From Planctomycetota bacterium (GTDB taxonomy: Bacteria; Planctomycetota; JAJSAM01; JAJVHW01), in contig JAJRPF010000042.1 in assembly GCA_024280885.1 (NCBI GenBank), positions 62,001-126,000 of the forward strand: 64,000 bases of DNA, written 5' to 3'. Positions 63,486 to 64,000 of the stretch are shown one piece after another (within the stretch, counting starts at the first letter, position 1; every line of letters begins with the position of its first letter). The notes beneath the pieces were generated by a model. The model searched no databases. It was given only the letters and a program-made list of their open reading frames with translations, and was not told the DNA's origin. The position numbers and the translations under genes were made by a program.

Positions 63486-64000
63486 ATGAGCCTCATCAAT
63501 CTCCGCGACCGGACCATCAACGCGAAGATCGTCTACTACGGTACGGCGCTCTCCGGGAAGACCACGAGTCTGCAGTACGTGCACACGGTCGTGGACCCCG
63601 AGGGTCTCACCGAACTCGTGTCGCTGAACACGCAGGGCGACCGCACGCTCTTCTTCGACTTCCTGCCCATCCCGCTCGGCAACCTCGGCGGGTTTCAGGT
63701 GAAGCTCCAGGCGTTCACGGTCCCGGGGCAGGTGAAGTACGCGGTGACGCGGCGCTACGTGCTGCGTGGGGCTGACGGCGTGGTCTTCGTCGCTGACTCG
63801 CGACGGAAGGCATTTGACGACAACCTGGTCGCGCTCCGAGGGCTCCGCGAGAACCTCTCTGCGAATGGCCTGGACCCCGAGAAGATCCCACTTCTCATCC
63901 AGTACAACAAGCGGGATCTGGACGACATCGTTCCTGAGGAAGAGCTCCGGGAGGCGCTGAATTGGCGTGGCGCTCGTGACCACCCGACCATTGCCACAAC
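63486..64000 (+). CDS. mglA: MglA-type small Ras-like GTPase (3' end outside window)
   Basis: 171 codons before the window end. MSLINLRDRTINAKIVYYG leads to the P-loop GTALSGKTTS; the switch region AFTVPGQVKYAVTRRYVLRG, FVADSRR and the NKRD base-recognition motif match MglA. MglA sets cell polarity and controls motility in Myxococcus, and relatives are found in several Gram-negative phyla. The rest lies outside the window, so completeness cannot be judged. Confidence 0.92.
   Translation, partial: MSLINLRDRTINAKIVYYGTALSGKTTSLQYVHTVVDPEGLTELVSLNTQGDRTLFFDFLPIPLGNLGGFQVKLQAFTVPGQVKYAVTRRYVLRGADGVVFVADSRRKAFDDNLVALRGLRENLSANGLDPEKIPLLIQYNKRDLDDIVPEEELREALNWRGARDHPTIAT

Overview
The window is about 64 kb of high-GC bacterial chromosome. 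It is densely coding, and many neighbouring genes overlap by 4 nt at GTGA or ATGA junctions (and once, probably, CTGA). The organism is a Gram-negative with LPS genes (KdsD, KdsC, an LptC/OstA-like protein). It also has features common in Planctomycetota and related phyla: large kinase/ATPase regulators, an ECF sigma factor fused to carboxypeptidase-regulatory-like domains, VCBS-repeat exported proteins, an FHA-TM-amidotransferase-like protein and MglA-type GTPases. I think a planctomycete or similar deep-branching lineage is most likely, but this rests on gene content alone.

Layout. 1-3563: large kinase-like/P-loop/TPR regulator, cut by the window start. 3745-7153: lipoprotein, ribBA, small membrane protein, MBL hydrolase. 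7211-8968: long imperfect inverted repeat, then an ECF sigma/anti-sigma/exported-protein operon. 9236-11526: PilM-PilN fusion and PilO-like gene. 11576-16352: DyP peroxidase, three strong inverted repeats, carB. 16496-24669: Cys4 low-complexity protein, lipoprotein amidase, large membrane protein, VCBS-repeat protein. 24933-25410: RelE/ParE-type toxin-antitoxin pair. 25601-30265: exported multi-domain lipoprotein facing the sigma-fusion gene. 30399-31253: a gene with an apparent frameshift, then a SelW-like selenoprotein read through an in-frame UGA. 31394-36275: amidohydrolase, radical SAM, MurJ, XdhC. 36483-39530: TPR exported protein and FHA protein. 39580-39922: palindromic repeats. 39992-42250: DUF92 (VTE6-like), UbiA prenyltransferase and VTE5-like kinase, a compact isoprenoid operon. 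42275-48861: lipoprotein, exported protein, FolB-FolK fusion, pteridine-reductase-like SDR, zinc-ribbon protein, J-domain protein, fmt, scpA. 49059-54130: kdsD, kdsC, giant OstA/LptC-like gene, tatA. 54145-61734: MshEN protein, gyrB, dciA-like, dnaN, probable oriC, dnaA, all on the minus strand. 62128-64000: cysteine desulfurase and an MglA-type GTPase cut by the window end.

The gyrB-dciA-dnaN-dnaA block marks the chromosome origin region. The most unusual items are the SelW-like selenoprotein gene (31008-31253), invisible to a plain ORF scan, a 96-nt palindromic repeat present twice with compensatory stem changes (18861-18956 and 39586-39681), the sigma-TM-regulatory-domain fusion, and the DUF92/UbiA/VTE5-like operon. 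I saw no tRNA, rRNA, CRISPR array or insertion sequence.
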